From Ascaphus truei (Eukaryota > Chordata > Amphibia > Anura > Ascaphidae): a stretch of DNA of 64,000 bases. Below, piece after piece: positions 1-11,212 of this stretch; positions within the stretch are counted from its first letter, which is position 1, and each line of letters starts with the position of its first letter. Position numbers and translations under genes: made by a program. The DNA lies in NCBI GenBank assembly GCA_036426205.1, contig CM071568.1, positions 303,862,836 through 303,926,835 on the forward strand, read 5' to 3'. Below the pieces are notes generated by a model. The model saw only the letters and a list, made by a program, of their open reading frames with translations. It searched no databases and was not told the origin of the DNA.

Positions 1-1345
1 CAGGATTCCCCATTACCTGGGCGGAGCAGCAAGGGGACTCTCAGTTAAGAGCCCCACAGTTGCAGCCTTGCTATGGGCTGGAGGTATCAGGGGTTGTGGC
101 AAAGTTAGACCACCCCCAGATTACCTGCCAGCCAGGAGCTAAGGTGGGTGCATCTGCACCAGCAACCCTGAGCTCATCCCCGGTAATGGGGAGACAGTAT
201 CAGGGAAATGGCCTCACTCAGGTGTCCCTAGGACCCAGGTTAGGATTAGCTAGGGAGAAGCGGAGTGAGGGGAGGCTGCAGGTAGGTAGCCAGCAGCAGA
301 TCTCAGTGAGAGAAGGAGGGCTAGTGGTATCCAGGGAGGGAAAGCAGCAGGTATTGCAGCTAGAGTTTCCCGTTACCCTGGCAGAGCCTCAGGGGGTGTC
401 TCAGATCAGCAGCCCCCTGTTGCAGCCTGGCTATGGGCTGGGGGTATCCGGGGCAGTGGCAGGTTTGTGCCACCCCAGAGATACCCGCCAGCCAAGAGCT
501 AAGGCGGTTGCATCTGGAGAGATGCTCCTGGGCTCATCCCTGGTAAGGGGGAGACAAGGTCAGGGAGGTAGGTGCACTCAGGTAGTTCCAGGGTCTGGGT
601 TAGGATTGCCCAGGGAGGAGAGGAGTGCAGGTGGGCTGCAGGGAGGTAAGCAGCAGGAGTCATCAGCAGGGGCTGAGGTGCTGGGCCTAGGGGAGGCTAG
701 GCAGAGAGACACTGGGGAGCAGGGAAAGATAGGAGGTCAGTGGGGTGTCAGGCAGCTGGCAGAAGCGAGGGATGGGCTAGGTAGGCAGAAAGTCCCTTGC
801 TCTGACGGGCCAGGAGTGACCCCCCTGACAGATTCCCCAGGGTTCCCAAAGGAGGGGCTGTGGGTAGATAGGCAGCCAGGGAGGAGAGTCAGGAGTATAG
901 CGGAGCAGCTACGGGTGGGCACAGAGCCAGGGCAGGTAGGGTCCCTACAGAATAGTGACATAACCCTTTCCCAGACTTGGTTGACAGGGAAGCGACGGTC
1001 TGTGCTTGATAGCTGGTCTCCTGTTGGTGCAGAGACATGCCAGTCTCTGGGTAGTGTGCAGCATGGTCTGCACAGGGGCCCTTTCACCATGGGCTTGGCT
1101 CATAAGCCACTGGGTGGGGGGCAGAGGGAGGCAAAGGAGAATGCCCGTCGGCCACGGTGGAGCCCGGCTTTGTAGGATCTGGACTTTACCATCCACTGTG
1201 ACAAGGACAATGTACTGGACAATGCCGGAGGACAATTTTGCCAGGCCAAACCCTCAGGACGTGTTGAGTGCGTCAAGGGCGCCAGTGGTACCCCAGTGCC
1301 TGGGGGAGGCGACTGGGGCACCAGGGCCCAATTGAGCAGGGGAGG
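1..1345 (+). mobile_element. 3' internal region of an LTR retrotransposon with a repetitive uncharacterised ORF
   Basis: This is the internal sequence just before a 3' LTR; the element begins outside the window. One frame is open from the first bases to a stop at about 1,175, giving roughly 390 codons rich in Gly, Gln, Arg and Ser. I recognise no domain in it: no RT, RNase H, integrase or chromodomain motif. It contains a tandem duplication with a unit of about 360 bp (120 codons); the segments starting near 5 and near 365 share the same order of motifs, for example a Tyr-Gly-Leu block followed by Val-Ser-Gly. The segment ends in a purine-rich run (about 1,334-1,345) that looks like the polypurine tract adjoining the LTR. 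The reading frame may be a genuine C-terminal or accessory protein of a Ty3-like element, or just an open repeat. Coding status is uncertain. Confidence 0.5.
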
Positions 1346-2342
1346 TGTGACGATGGAGAGGATTTGGCCCGGGATTAAAGGGGTTAAACCCCAATTGCCA
1401 CCTTTTAACCTCACCAGGGAGACAAGGGGTTAACTGGACTGAGGTCCAGAAATGTGATTTAACCCTGTTATAATCTGTAAATGTGTATTTCCCTGTTTCC
1501 CCTGTGTCATTGTAACCTCAGTGTCTGCGTCACACACACTAGAATCCATCCGGGAGCACAAGGGTTAATAGTACTTTAATACTGTGTCCCAAGGTATGGA
1601 CAAAGAGAAATTCCTTTGCATACCAGGATAACAGATGGCCCCCAGAGGCGCCACAATGTCTAGGATTTAAGTATTCTTCAAAGGGTCGTCACCCTCCCTG
1701 ATGATTTAAGGGCGGAGGAGGCTCATACCATAGCAGTTTTTAAGTGTCCCACTTATCACTGTCCAACACAGGTTGTCTTGTCCGAGATCAGGAGGGGTAG
1801 CTGGGCTGGCATTCCATTTGCACATGTGGGGCCTCAGAAAGGAGACCCCAGAGTTCTACTGCGCATGGGCTAGCTATCAGGGGGGCATGTACTGAAATGT
1901 ATTCCCCCAGCAAAGATTGGCTGGAGATAATTTGAAAGCCAATCACAGGTACTTAATGTTACAGATAGAGGGACAAAAGGTTTATAACCAGCTGTTCCCT
2001 ATATATCCTTGGTTAGTCCTCATGTAATGTCTTGATGCCTGCATGCAAAGGCTTCATGTTTCCATGTCCTGCATGTGCTTCATAACTTTGCCTGTCTTGC
2101 TGTGATGTCAGCTGAACTATGGAAGAAATGGCCCAGATTGTAATCCTGATGGCTTTCTTGTCATAATCTTTAAGTAAGTGTCTATATTTTGCTGTTATTT
2201 GTATAATCTGTTGTGTTCACCTTTATCAAGGAATAAATTATATTTTATCATATCTAAGTCTCGTCCCAGTTCAAACCCAGGTATATATATATTTATATAT
2301 AGTTTTGGTGTAAATTACAGCCTGTCACAAGCTACCGTGACA
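1346..2342 (+). repeat. 3' LTR of an LTR retrotransposon (about 1 kb)
   Basis: The sequence starts TGTGACG directly after a polypurine tract (about 1,334-1,345) and ends CGTGACA, the usual TG...CA ends with short inverted termini. An AATAAA signal lies at 2,232-2,237, near the 3' end as expected for R/U5. Since the PPT is immediately upstream, this is the 3' LTR; the 5' LTR and the target-site duplication partner lie outside the window. The family (Ty3-like versus retroviral) cannot be decided from the LTR alone. Confidence 0.7.
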
Positions 2343-2821
2343 TTGCGTCACCGTCCATTTTAATTACTGCAGCATTACTATGCTACTGGTATATTGCCCA
2401 ACCCTACTTTGAACAATCACATTTTATCTCATGTATGAATCCTCATATGTGTTATGCCTTGCCCCCGCTGCCTACTACAGCGCCCGCTGTGGCGGACGCT
2501 GCACGGACGAGAGCCCTCCCCTCAATGGCGCCGGGCCCGCTGCGAGGGGGGGCCGCAGCGCTGGGGCGAGAGTTGCTCCTGCCCTCAATAGAATTGAGAG
2601 CAGGACTCACGATGAGCGATAAGGCACGCCCCCCAGCGGTTCAGCCAATGAAGGCGAACCTGCCGGGTGACGTCATGGCTGCGCCCCCGTCACTCCCCCG
2701 CCCCCCCCCCCCGGTCTCTCTTCCTGCAGTGAGCTGCAGACCGGGGAATCGGCTGAACGCGCCGCCAATCTCGCGGGCGCGCGTTGCAGCGGAGTTACCG
2801 GGGCCTTAGCCTAAGGAGGCT
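2343..2821. other. no gene seen; GC/CpG-rich block
   Basis: Bases 2,343-2,468 are AT-rich with nothing recognisable. Bases 2,469-2,815 are GC- and CpG-rich with a C homopolymer near 2,700-2,714. The block could be a DNA-transposon relic or an old CpG island. I could not confirm terminal inverted repeats or an ORF that looks coding. Confidence 0.4.
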
Positions 2822-3200
2822 GATCCTCTGTGAAAAGCTTTCCCCACATGTACATGGAAATGGTTTCTCCCGAGTCTGAATATTGTGGTGTGGGAGGAGT
2901 TTGCTCTTAACTGAGAATTGTTTCCCACACTGTACATGTGAAGGGTTTCTCGCCTGTATGAATCTGTTAATGTTTGAGGAGCTCCGTCTTCAGAAAAAAG
3001 CTTTTACTACCCTCTGTACATGTGAATGGTTTCTCTCCTGTATGAGTCATATGGTGTGTGAGAAGGATGCTCTTAATATGGAATTGTTCCCCACACTCTG
3101 TACATGTGAAGGGTTTCTCCCCTGTATGAATCCACTACTGGTTGAGGAGTTCCGTCTTCCGAGAAAAGCTTTTACTACACTCTGCACATGTGAATGGTTT
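2822..3200 (-). pseudogene. decayed extra C2H2 zinc fingers beyond the stop of the finger gene
   Basis: In the frame of the upstream finger gene, the sequence past the TAG at 3,201-3,203 still reads as three to four Kruppel-type fingers with TGEKP linkers, but these contain further stops and lost Cys/His residues. For example, one Cys-X2-Cys pair has become Cys-X-Glu-Gly, and a finger ends in a stop in place of the last His region. The gene was therefore once longer. It could alternatively be transcribed as 3' UTR of the finger gene. Confidence 0.75.
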
Positions 3201-5284
3201 CTATCCAGTATGAGTCATCTGGTGTCTGAGGAGGTTGCTCTTAGTACTAAATTGTTTCCCACACTCTGAACATGTGAATGTTTTTTCTCCTGTATGAGTC
3301 ATCTGGTGTCTGAGGAGGTGGCTCTTAGTACTAAATTGTATCCCACACTCTGAACATGTGAATGTTTTTTCTCCTGTATGAGTCATCTGGTGTCTGAGGA
3401 GATGGCTCTTAGTACTAAATTGTTTCCCACACTCTGAACATGTGAATGGTTTTTCTCCTGTATGAGTCATCTGGTGTCTGAGGAGGTGGCTCTTAGTACT
3501 AAATTGTATCCCACACTCTGAACATGTGAATGCTTTTGCTCCTGTATGAGTCATCTGGTGTCTGAGGAGATGGCTCTTAGTACTAAATTGTTTCCCACAC
3601 TCTGAACATGTGAATGTTTTTTCTCCTGTATGAGTCATCTGGTGTCTGAAGAAGTTTTTCTTAATACTGAATTGTTTCCCACACACTGTACATGTGAATG
3701 GTTTCTCCCCTGTATGAATCCGCTCATGGTTGAGGAGCTCCATCTTCCTAGAAAAGCTTTTACTACACACTGTACATGTGAATGGTTTTTCTCCTGTATG
3801 AGTCATCTGGTGTTTGTGGAGGTGGCTCTTAGTGCTGAATTGTTTCCCACACTCTGAACATGTGAATGGTTTTTCTCCTGTATGAGTCATCTGGTGTCTG
3901 AGGAGGTGGCCCTTAGTATTAAATTGTTTCCCACATTCTGAACATGTGAATGGTTTTTCTCCTGTATGAGTCATCTGGTGTCTGCGGAGGTCGCTCTTAG
4001 TACTTAATTGTTTCCCACACACTGCACATGTGAATGGTTTTTCTCCTGTATGAGTCCTCTGGTGTCTGAAGACGTTTTTCTTAATACTGAATTGTTTCCC
4101 ACACTCTGTACATGTGAATGGTTTCTCCCCTGTATGAGTCCGCTCATGGTTGAGGAGCTCCGTCTTCCAAGAAAAGCTTTTACTACACACTGTACATGTG
4201 AATGGTTTTTCTCCTGTATGAGTCATCTGGTGGCTGTGGAGGTATGTCTTAGTGCTGAATTGTTTCCCACACTCTGAACATGTGAATGGTTTCTCTCCAG
4301 TATGAGTCATTTGGTGTCTGAGGAGGTGGCCCTTAGTATTAAATTGTTTCCCACATTCTGAACATGGGAATGGTTTTTCTCCTGTATGAGTCATCTGGTG
4401 TCTGCGGAGGTATGTCTTAGTACTGAATTGTTTCCCACACTCTGAACATGTGAATGGTTTTTCTCCTGTATGAATCCGCTCATGGTTGAGGAGATTCGCC
4501 TTCAGAGAAAAGCTTTTATTACACTCTGCACATGTGAATGGTTTCTCTCCTGTATGAGTCATCTGGTGTCTGAGGAGATTATTCGGAGAACTGAATGGTT
4601 TCCCACACTCTGAACATGAAAATGTTTTCTCTCCTGTATGAATCCGCTCATGGTTGAGGAGCTCAGTCTTATGAGAAAAGCTTTTACTACACTCTGCACA
4701 TGTGAATGGTTTCTCTCCTATATGAGTCATCTGGTGCCTGAGGAGATTTTTCGGAGAACTGAATGGTTTCCCACACTCTGAACATGTGAATGGTTTCTCC
4801 CCTGTATGACTCCTCTGATGATTGAGGAGGGTCCTCTTGGTACTTAACTGTTTCCCACACACTATACAAGTAAAAGGAGTCACTGCTGTCTGAATCATCT
4901 GCTGTGAATGAAGTTTCCCCTTCAGTGAGAAACCGCTCCCACCATCTGTACATGTAAAGGTTTGCTCTCTAGCGGGGACACAAAGGTGTGTGAGCAGGTC
5001 CCTGTAGAGTGAGAAGCTTTTGCCACACTGACAACAGAGAAAATTCTGAGCATCGTGGCTTCTTCTTAAATCTCTCGCATACCTTTTGCTGGACCCATAT
5101 TTAGAGTCCGTCTCCGCTGTGTGCTGTACAATGTCTGTAAGTTCACCATCATGTGGCACTGGTTCCTTGTATGTGTCCAAAACGTGGCAGGAATCATTGT
5201 TAAGTGGCACTTCTGGGCTGCGAGGAGTCAGGCAGCTTCTGGATGTATCAGAGCTCAAGTTCTGTTCCTCATTCAGGCCGTTCT
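3201..5284 (-). CDS. terminal exon of a C2H2 (Kruppel-type) zinc-finger protein with 20 fingers
   Basis: This is the last coding exon of a multi-finger DNA-binding protein, presumably a nuclear transcriptional regulator; its target is unknown. A pyrimidine-rich tract ending in TTAG places the splice acceptor just before 5,284, so the apparent upstream Met-Phe-Cys-Leu leader is intron, and the exon starts in phase 1. The roughly 690 codons run: an acidic/Ser-rich spacer (about 90 residues), two degenerate fingers, then 20 intact C2H2 fingers joined by TGEKP-type linkers. Fingers 16-20 are nearly identical, which points to recent tandem duplication or conversion. The stop (3,201-3,203) falls inside a linker and replaces the Glu of GEK by a single base change; more fingers lie beyond it. 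Upstream exons of matching phase lie at 40-42 kb on the same strand. There is no KRAB-like domain in this exon. Many antisense ORFs across it are shadows. Confidence 0.88.
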
Positions 5285-5825
5285 CTAACAGAAGTAAACA
5301 AAAAAGACAGAACAAATGTTTTCAATCTGTAAATCAAATGACTGAACACAAATTACAAATCCAAAACACTGAATAATCTATTTCACCAATACTTAATTAA
5401 CAAAATATTCTCTTCACCCAGGGTTTTAAAATTGTGGCCCATGGACATACAGTGGCCCCTAATGACTTTGGTGGTTGTCCCGAAGGCCTGAAATGTATTT
5501 ATAGCAGCTCTCCGTGAAATCATTGATACATATATAACTTGTATTTATTACTGTATTCATTATTCCAGCGGTGCACAAACTGGAGTGAGCAAGATTGTTT
5601 AGGGGGGGTGCAGGCGGCTGGCGGCGATTTTGCCTGGAGCAGAGAGAAAAGCTGTCGGTAGCTGCAATTTCTCTTTCGGCCTTTAGGTGGCGCTGATCGG
5701 CACAGCCCCTGCAGGACCCCTTTGTTGCATGCAGCGTGATGTGAGCATGAGTGTGAGGGGGTGTCATGGGGAGGGAGGGTGAGTGTCATGGGGAGGGGTT
5801 AAAAGAGACATCCAATGAGAAACAT

Positions 5826-5937
5826 TGGAGGGAGAGAGGGAGAGAGAAAGAGAGGGGAAGAGAGGGGGAGAAAGAGAGGGAGAGAGAGGGGGGAGAGAGA
5901 GAGGGGGAGAGAGAGAGGGTGAGAGAGAGAGAGAGAC
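5826..5937 (+). repeat. GA-rich purine microsatellite
   Basis: Imperfect (GA)n with GGGG/GGGAGA interruptions, almost pure purine on the + strand. It is the first of three such tracts at equivalent places of the duplicated region. ORFs read as Ser-Leu-Pro or Arg-Glu-Gly are low complexity and not coding. Confidence 0.9.
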
Positions 5938-6193
5938 TGACAACAGAGAAAATTCTGAGCATCGTGGCTTCTTCTTAAATCTGTCGCATACCTTTTGCTG
6001 GACCCATATTTAGAGTCCGTCTCCGCTGTGTGCTGTACAATGTCTGTAAGTTCACCATCATGTGGCACTGGTTCCTTGTATGTGTCCAAAACGTGGCAGG
6101 AATCATTGTTTTGTGGCACTTCTGGGCTGCGAGGAGTCAGACAGCTTCTGGATGTATCAGAGCTCAAGTTCTGTTCCTCATTCTGGCCGTTCT
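5938..6193 (-). pseudogene. duplicated 5' part of the zinc-finger exon, truncated in the spacer and first finger
   Basis: This repeats the first 85 or so codons of the finger exon, including the acceptor, the acidic spacer and the first Cys-Cys-Gln of the degenerate finger. It then runs straight into a GA repeat read as Ser-Leu-Pro codons. Only a few residues differ from the intact exon (for example Leu to Gln near the start). It has no fingers and is a product of the 909-bp tandem duplication. If its acceptor were used it would give a truncated protein without DNA-binding fingers. Confidence 0.8.
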
Positions 6194-6734
6194 CTAACAG
6201 AAGTAAACAAAAAAGACAGAACAAATGTTTTCAATCTGTAAATCAAATTACTGAACGCAAATTACAAATCCAAAACACTGAATAATTTATTTCACCAATA
6301 CTTAATTAACAAAATATTCTCTTCGCCCAGGGTTTTAAAATTGTGGCACATGGACATCCAGTGGCCCCTAATGACTTTGGTGGTTGTCCCGAAGGCCTGA
6401 AATGTATTTGTAGCAGCTCTCCGTGAAATCATTGATACATATATAACTTGTATTTATTACTGTATTCATTATTCCAGCGGTGCACAAACTGGGGTGAGCA
6501 AGATTGTTTAGGGGGGGTGCAGGCGGCTGGCGGCGATTTTGCCTGGAGCAGAGAGAAAAGCTGTCGGTAGCTGCAATTTCTCTTTCGGCCTTTAGGTGGC
6601 GCTGATCTGCACAGCCCCTGCAGGACCCCTTTGTTGCATGCAGCGTGATGTGAGCATGAGTGTGAGGGGGTGTCATGGGGAGGGAGGGTGAGTGTCATGG
6701 GGAGGGGGTAAAAGAGACATGGGATGAGAAACAT

Positions 6735-6960
6735 ATTGGAGGGAGAGAGAAAGAGAGGGGAAGAGAGGGGAAGAGAGGGGGAGAAAGAGAGGGAGAGAGA
6801 GAGGGGGAGAGAGAGAGGGTGAGAGAGAGAGAGGGGGAGAGAGAGAGAGGGGGAGAGAGAGAGAGGGGGAGAGAGAGAGATGGGGAGAGAGAGGGAGAGA
6901 GACTGGCTGGAGGGAGGGTGAGACACACTGAGGGGGAGGGAGAGTGAGACACACTGGGGG
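6735..6960 (+). repeat. GA/GGGGGA purine tandem repeat
   Basis: About 220 bp of imperfect GAGAGAGAGGGGGA units, ending in two GAGACACACTGGGGG-like units. This is the short allele-like counterpart of the 2.4-kb purine satellite at 20,041-22,486. Confidence 0.9.
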
Positions 6961-8010
6961 GGGGGCCCCCCGCACCCTTGACCTGCCCCCCTGCACTCTT
7001 GTCCTGCCCCCCTGCAGTCCGTCCCTCAGGGGCCTCAGGGTACACTCGGTCTCTCTATGTTTCTTGGCCTGTCACCGCCACCAACACCCCCCACCCCCCG
7101 TGCTGTGCTGTCATCGTTCAACCGGGTGGATCGGGGAGGGATGGGGACAGCTGAATCTCCACTTCAGCCTCCGACGCTGCTACGAGGGGCGGGCGACTCT
7201 GCGCATGCGCTGCCTCGCATCAACGGCCGATTGTGCGCATGCTCGCACAGATAGCTTCCTGGCCTGAGGGACCCGGCGGTCAAATCTGCGCACCTCCCAT
7301 GTCTGTGCGGACATGTGGGGGGAATCGCCGCCGAATATGTTAGTGTGGGGGGAGCGGCCAGCATTAGGAGCGGCCGAGAGCAGGCATGTGGGGGAAGCGA
7401 AGGGGGGTTGGGGGGAGCCGTGATGTCACTTCCTTTCACATTTCGCCCCCAACTCTCCAGTTTTGCCCCATCAGAAGTAGGTGCCACTAAAGAAGTTTCA
7501 CTTCAAAACCTCCAGGGAGACTTCCGGTGACGTCAAGAGGAATGGCAGCTTGAAGGAGAAGCTCCCGAACCCCTCTGAATGAATATTCTAACAAAGCATA
7601 TTAAATAATAAAACAAACCAGCAAAAACAAAGAATCCCTAAGTAAACCCCCAAAGACTTGGCTCCGGTGACTTGCTGGGCTCCGGAGTGGCTGGTTCCGG
7701 CGAGCGGTGTCTGAGACCGCCAGCGAGCCCCTGCCCACGGTGCGGGACTTGCACCTCTGCAGCCCGCAAAATTCAAACCCGACGGAGAGACCGGAGAGGA
7801 GAGGCGGCGGGACTCTAAGCGCCCCGAGGAGCCAAGAATAGCGGGGAGTCGGTGGCGATCGGGGGCGGAACCCCCGACCCCCTGTTGGGTAAGAGAAGCG
7901 CCCGCTGTGGCCGCCTGAGGCCGTGAGGAAAGGCGCGAGCGGAGACCCACCGCTACGGGTCCAACTCCCTCCTCCAAGATGGCGGTACACATAAACAAAA
8001 GGTACAAACC
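6961..8010. repeat. GC-rich duplicated unit, left half (no confident gene)
   Basis: A CpG-rich segment that begins with two copies of a C-rich 20-21-bp motif (6,970-7,018). It is homologous to about 25,966-26,965 in copy 2. Several ORFs span it in both strands but none has a recognisable domain, and the two copies differ by frame-breaking indels, so it is not coding. Phrases such as AAGATGGCGG near 7,977 resemble LINE 5' regions; it may be the 5' UTR of an L1-Tx1 type element. Confidence 0.5.
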
Positions 8011-8504
8011 TGATCTAATTTTATTTATTTATTTATTTATTTATAAAATATTTTACCAGGAAGTAATACATTGAGAGTTACCTCTCGTTTTCAAGTATGT
8101 CCTGGGCACAGAGTAAAACAAATAATACATGGTTACAAATCAGTTACATAAATGAACAAGGTATACATTTAATACAAGACATTGCATGCACAGTTAAAGA
8201 AATATATATTATGAGCGTATGAAAACAGTTACAGACCAGATTAAAGTGTGAGACAGCCTTAGATTTGAAAGAACTTAAGCTGGTGGTGGATATGAGAGTC
8301 TCTGGTAGGTTGTTCCAGTTTTGGGGTGCACGGAAGGAGAAGGAGGAAAGTCGGATACTTTGTTGAGTCTTGGGACCATGAATAGTCTTTGGAGTCTGAT
8401 CTCAGGTGATAGTACTGCAGTGGTAGTGGGGTGAGGGCTTGTTCAGGTAGCTGGGTAGCTTGCCAGAAAGTATTTGAGGTGAGACAGGAAGGTGAACTTT
8501 GCGC

Positions 8505-9378
8505 CTAGACTCTAGTGATGACCAATCTAGTTCTTGAGCATTTCGCAGTGATAGTGTGTGTTGTAGTTGCATTGGAGAACAAAACGACAAATTGAATTGT
8601 AGAGGGTGTCAAGTTTGTAAGGTGGGTTTGAGGTGCCGAGCCATATACTATGTCTCCATAGTCAATAATTGGCATTAGCATCTGCTGTGCAATACGCTTT
8701 CTGACCAGGAGACTTAGGGAGGATTTGTTCTGTAAAGTACACCCTAGTTTGGCATAGGTCTTGGTTGTCAGGGTATCAATGTGCATCCCGAATGTTAAGT
8801 GGGAGTCAAACCATAAGCCCAGGTATTTAAACTAGTGAAAGGTGTTAGGGTGGTGTTAGCGTTGGTTCTAATCAGGAGCTCAGTCACTGGAAGCTTTACA
8901 AATTTAGTCTTGGTCCCAAATACCATTGTTACAGTCTTGTCAGTGTTTAAAAACAGTTTGTTTTGGGAAATCCAGTTTTCGAGTCTCAAAAAGTCAGACT
9001 GAAGTATGTGTTGAAGGTCAGAGAGGCTATGGCTGTGTGCATACAGGATTGTGTCATCTGCATACATGTGTATTGAGGCTTCCTTACAAGCTGGGGAAGA
9101 TCATTAATGAACACTGAGAAGAGTAGGGGGCCCCAGAACAGGCCTTGCGGTTACACCACAGGTGATATCCAGGGGAGTTGGGTTAGAGCCTGAGATGGAA
9201 ACATGTGGGATCTTCCTGATAGGTAGGACTGAAACCAGTTTAAAGCATGTTTCCCTATTCCAGAGCTCTGGTAGTTGGTTAAGCGGGATAACATGATCAA
9301 CTGTGTCAAAAAGCCTTTGCAAAATCTAGGAATACTGGACCAGTGAGTGTCCCCGTTCCATTCCACACTGGATTTCAT
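8505..9378 (-). pseudogene. reverse transcriptase fragments of the L2-group LINE
   Basis: Three overlapping minus-strand pieces together give the RT palm and thumb: a piece with an Asp-Thr-Val-Asp-His-like block and Trp-Phe-Gln-Ser-Tyr-Leu (9,151-9,378), a piece beginning Met-Tyr-Ala-Asp-Asp-Thr (8,795-9,067) that holds the catalytic Asp pair, and a C-terminal piece with an Ile-Asp-Tyr-Gly-Asp-Ile motif (8,505-8,786). They lie in different frames, so at least two frameshifts separate them. In life this domain would reverse-transcribe LINE RNA at the nick. It has no function here. Confidence 0.8.
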
Positions 9379-10981
9379 GCAAAACTTTTAGCAGGGTAGT
9401 TAGGTGAGTGTTTGGGAAGAAACCCAGACTGGAATTGGCTAGGGAAATTTGTCGGGTGTGAGAAATCGCTTAATTGGGAGTGGAACAACATTTTTCCATA
9501 ACTTTGGATAGAATTGGGAGAAGTGAGATTGGCCTGTAGTTTGAGACAGTGTTTTTGTCCCCACTTTTGAAGATTGGGACAACTCTGGCCAATTTTCCAG
9601 GTCTTAGGATATGGCCTGCAGACAGGATAGAGTTGACTATGGACGCAATTGGTTTGGCAATGGCTGGGGACCAAGTCGTAGGAACCTAGATTGTAGTAAG
9701 TCGGGTCGCATGGCTACTTAGTTTTAGTTTGAGGAGCGCTTGTATAATCTCCTTCAGATAAGTGGGCCAAATTGAAAATGTGGGCAGTGTGGGAGGGGGT
9801 GGGACTGTAGGGATACTCCCCAGGATGAGATTCATGTTTGGGGTTTGTGCTGCGTTTCGCTAAAAGTTAGTGCACACCCCACAAGTAATCATTGAATGCA
9901 TTTGCAATGTCAGTGGGGTTTGTCAGAGTAATATCCCCCTTAGTGATATTACTTGGTGTTGATGGTTAGGAGGCTGGAATATATTGTTGATAACTTCCAG
10001 AAGTTAGCTGGGTTTGATGTATTTGGTGGAGATTGTCAGAGTAATATTGTGCTTTTGCATACCTTGTTTGCCTTGTGCACATGTTCCGCATGCATCTGTA
10101 GTGATTGAGATCCTTGGTAGTGCCAGTTACTTTGTAGTTTTCCACAAGGCATCCCTGAACGTAGTAGAGTGCTATAAGGTCAGGTGTAACCCATGGAAGG
10201 TGGGCCCCCCGTACCCTTATTTTGCGTAGTGGAGCATGGGTATCGCAGAGTTTAAGAACTCGGATTGGAAATAGTCGAGCGCAGAATCAGGGTCGGGAAT
10301 TAAATCGATTCTGTGCCATGGGCAGTTGGTAAGGTCATCCAGAAACTGTTGTGGGTTAAGTTTTTTAAATGTTCTAGTAGGAGAACTTTAGGGCTTGAAT
10401 GGGGCGGTTATTTTCCTTACCAGTACACTATTGCATGGTCACTGAAATATCAGAAGGATGCAGGATGGATTCTGCTGGGGTTTGAGGAGAGAATCCAGTC
10501 TAGCAAGGAATGGTTATGCGACTTCAGGTTTATTCGTGTGGGTTGGGAAATGAGTTGCGATAGGTTAAGTGACTTGAGTTGTATCTGGATTTTGTGGTTT
10601 TTTAGGGTCAAGCCAATTGAAGTTGAAATCCCCTAAACTACAGCTCACTCTTCTCATTCAGAGAGGAAATGGAGGCAAGAAATTGGGTGATATCAGTCAA
10701 GGATTGTAGAGGGGCTTTAGGGGGGGGGTGGGTAGCGTAGATTGCCAGCAAGCAAGATGGCTTAGAAAAGGGGGGCAGATTTTGCCAAACTAGAGTTTTC
10801 AAAGAGGGTGGACTTGGTGGGCAATGTAACAGTGTAAATTGTAAGGTGTCTGCAATAAAAATAACACCCCTCCTCCTCTCTTTGACCTATCTCTCCTAAA
10901 ATGGAGTATCCCTGAATGGCGATATTTGCATCTGGGGTTTAGAGGATAGCCATGTTTCGTAGAAGAACGATGGCTTTGGGT

Positions 10982-11212
10982 TTATGCATAAGGCACCATG
11001 CCCTTATTCATCCAGTTTAGCAGCAGGCTCCGGATGTTTATATGGGCGACAGATAGACCTTTTTGGAATTTAAAGGTGGAATTCTCAGGGGCATGGGACA
11101 GAGCTGAAATGGGAGGACCTGGGTTAGTTTCAACATCACCTGCTAAGAGAGTAATAGTATGAGTAGGAATTTGGGTAGTTGTTTGCAAGTTGTAAATTTG
11201 TGGTGTTTTCAT
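10982..11212 (-). pseudogene. N-terminus of LINE ORF with a 2A-like self-separating peptide
   Basis: The 76-codon frame carries the motif GDVETNPGP (11,114-11,140), a full match to the D-V/I-E-x-N-P-G-P core of 2A ribosome-skipping peptides, preceded by a Thr/Leu-rich stretch. It is followed by a block typical of the start of the APE endonuclease (His-Ile-Asn-Ile-Arg-Ser-Leu). 2A-like sequences at the N-terminus of LINE ORFs are known in several animals. Activity in this copy is unknown, and the frame breaks downstream. Confidence 0.8.

Larger units (their letters stand above)
5030..6740. repeat. tandem duplication with a unit of about 909 bp covering the start of the finger exon and its upstream intron
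   Basis: The sequence from about 5,030 repeats from about 5,939 with an offset of 909 bp: the splice acceptor at 5,284/5,285 recurs at 6,193/6,194. Identity is high, with scattered substitutions. The first unit ends in a GA-rich repeat (about 5,826-5,937) that abuts the second unit's exon sequence. Confidence 0.85.

Noticed and set aside
2883..4277. Plus-strand ORFs with repeated Cys-Thr-Cys-Glu-Trp-Phe motifs
   Set aside because: Antisense shadow of the tandem zinc-finger coding sequence.
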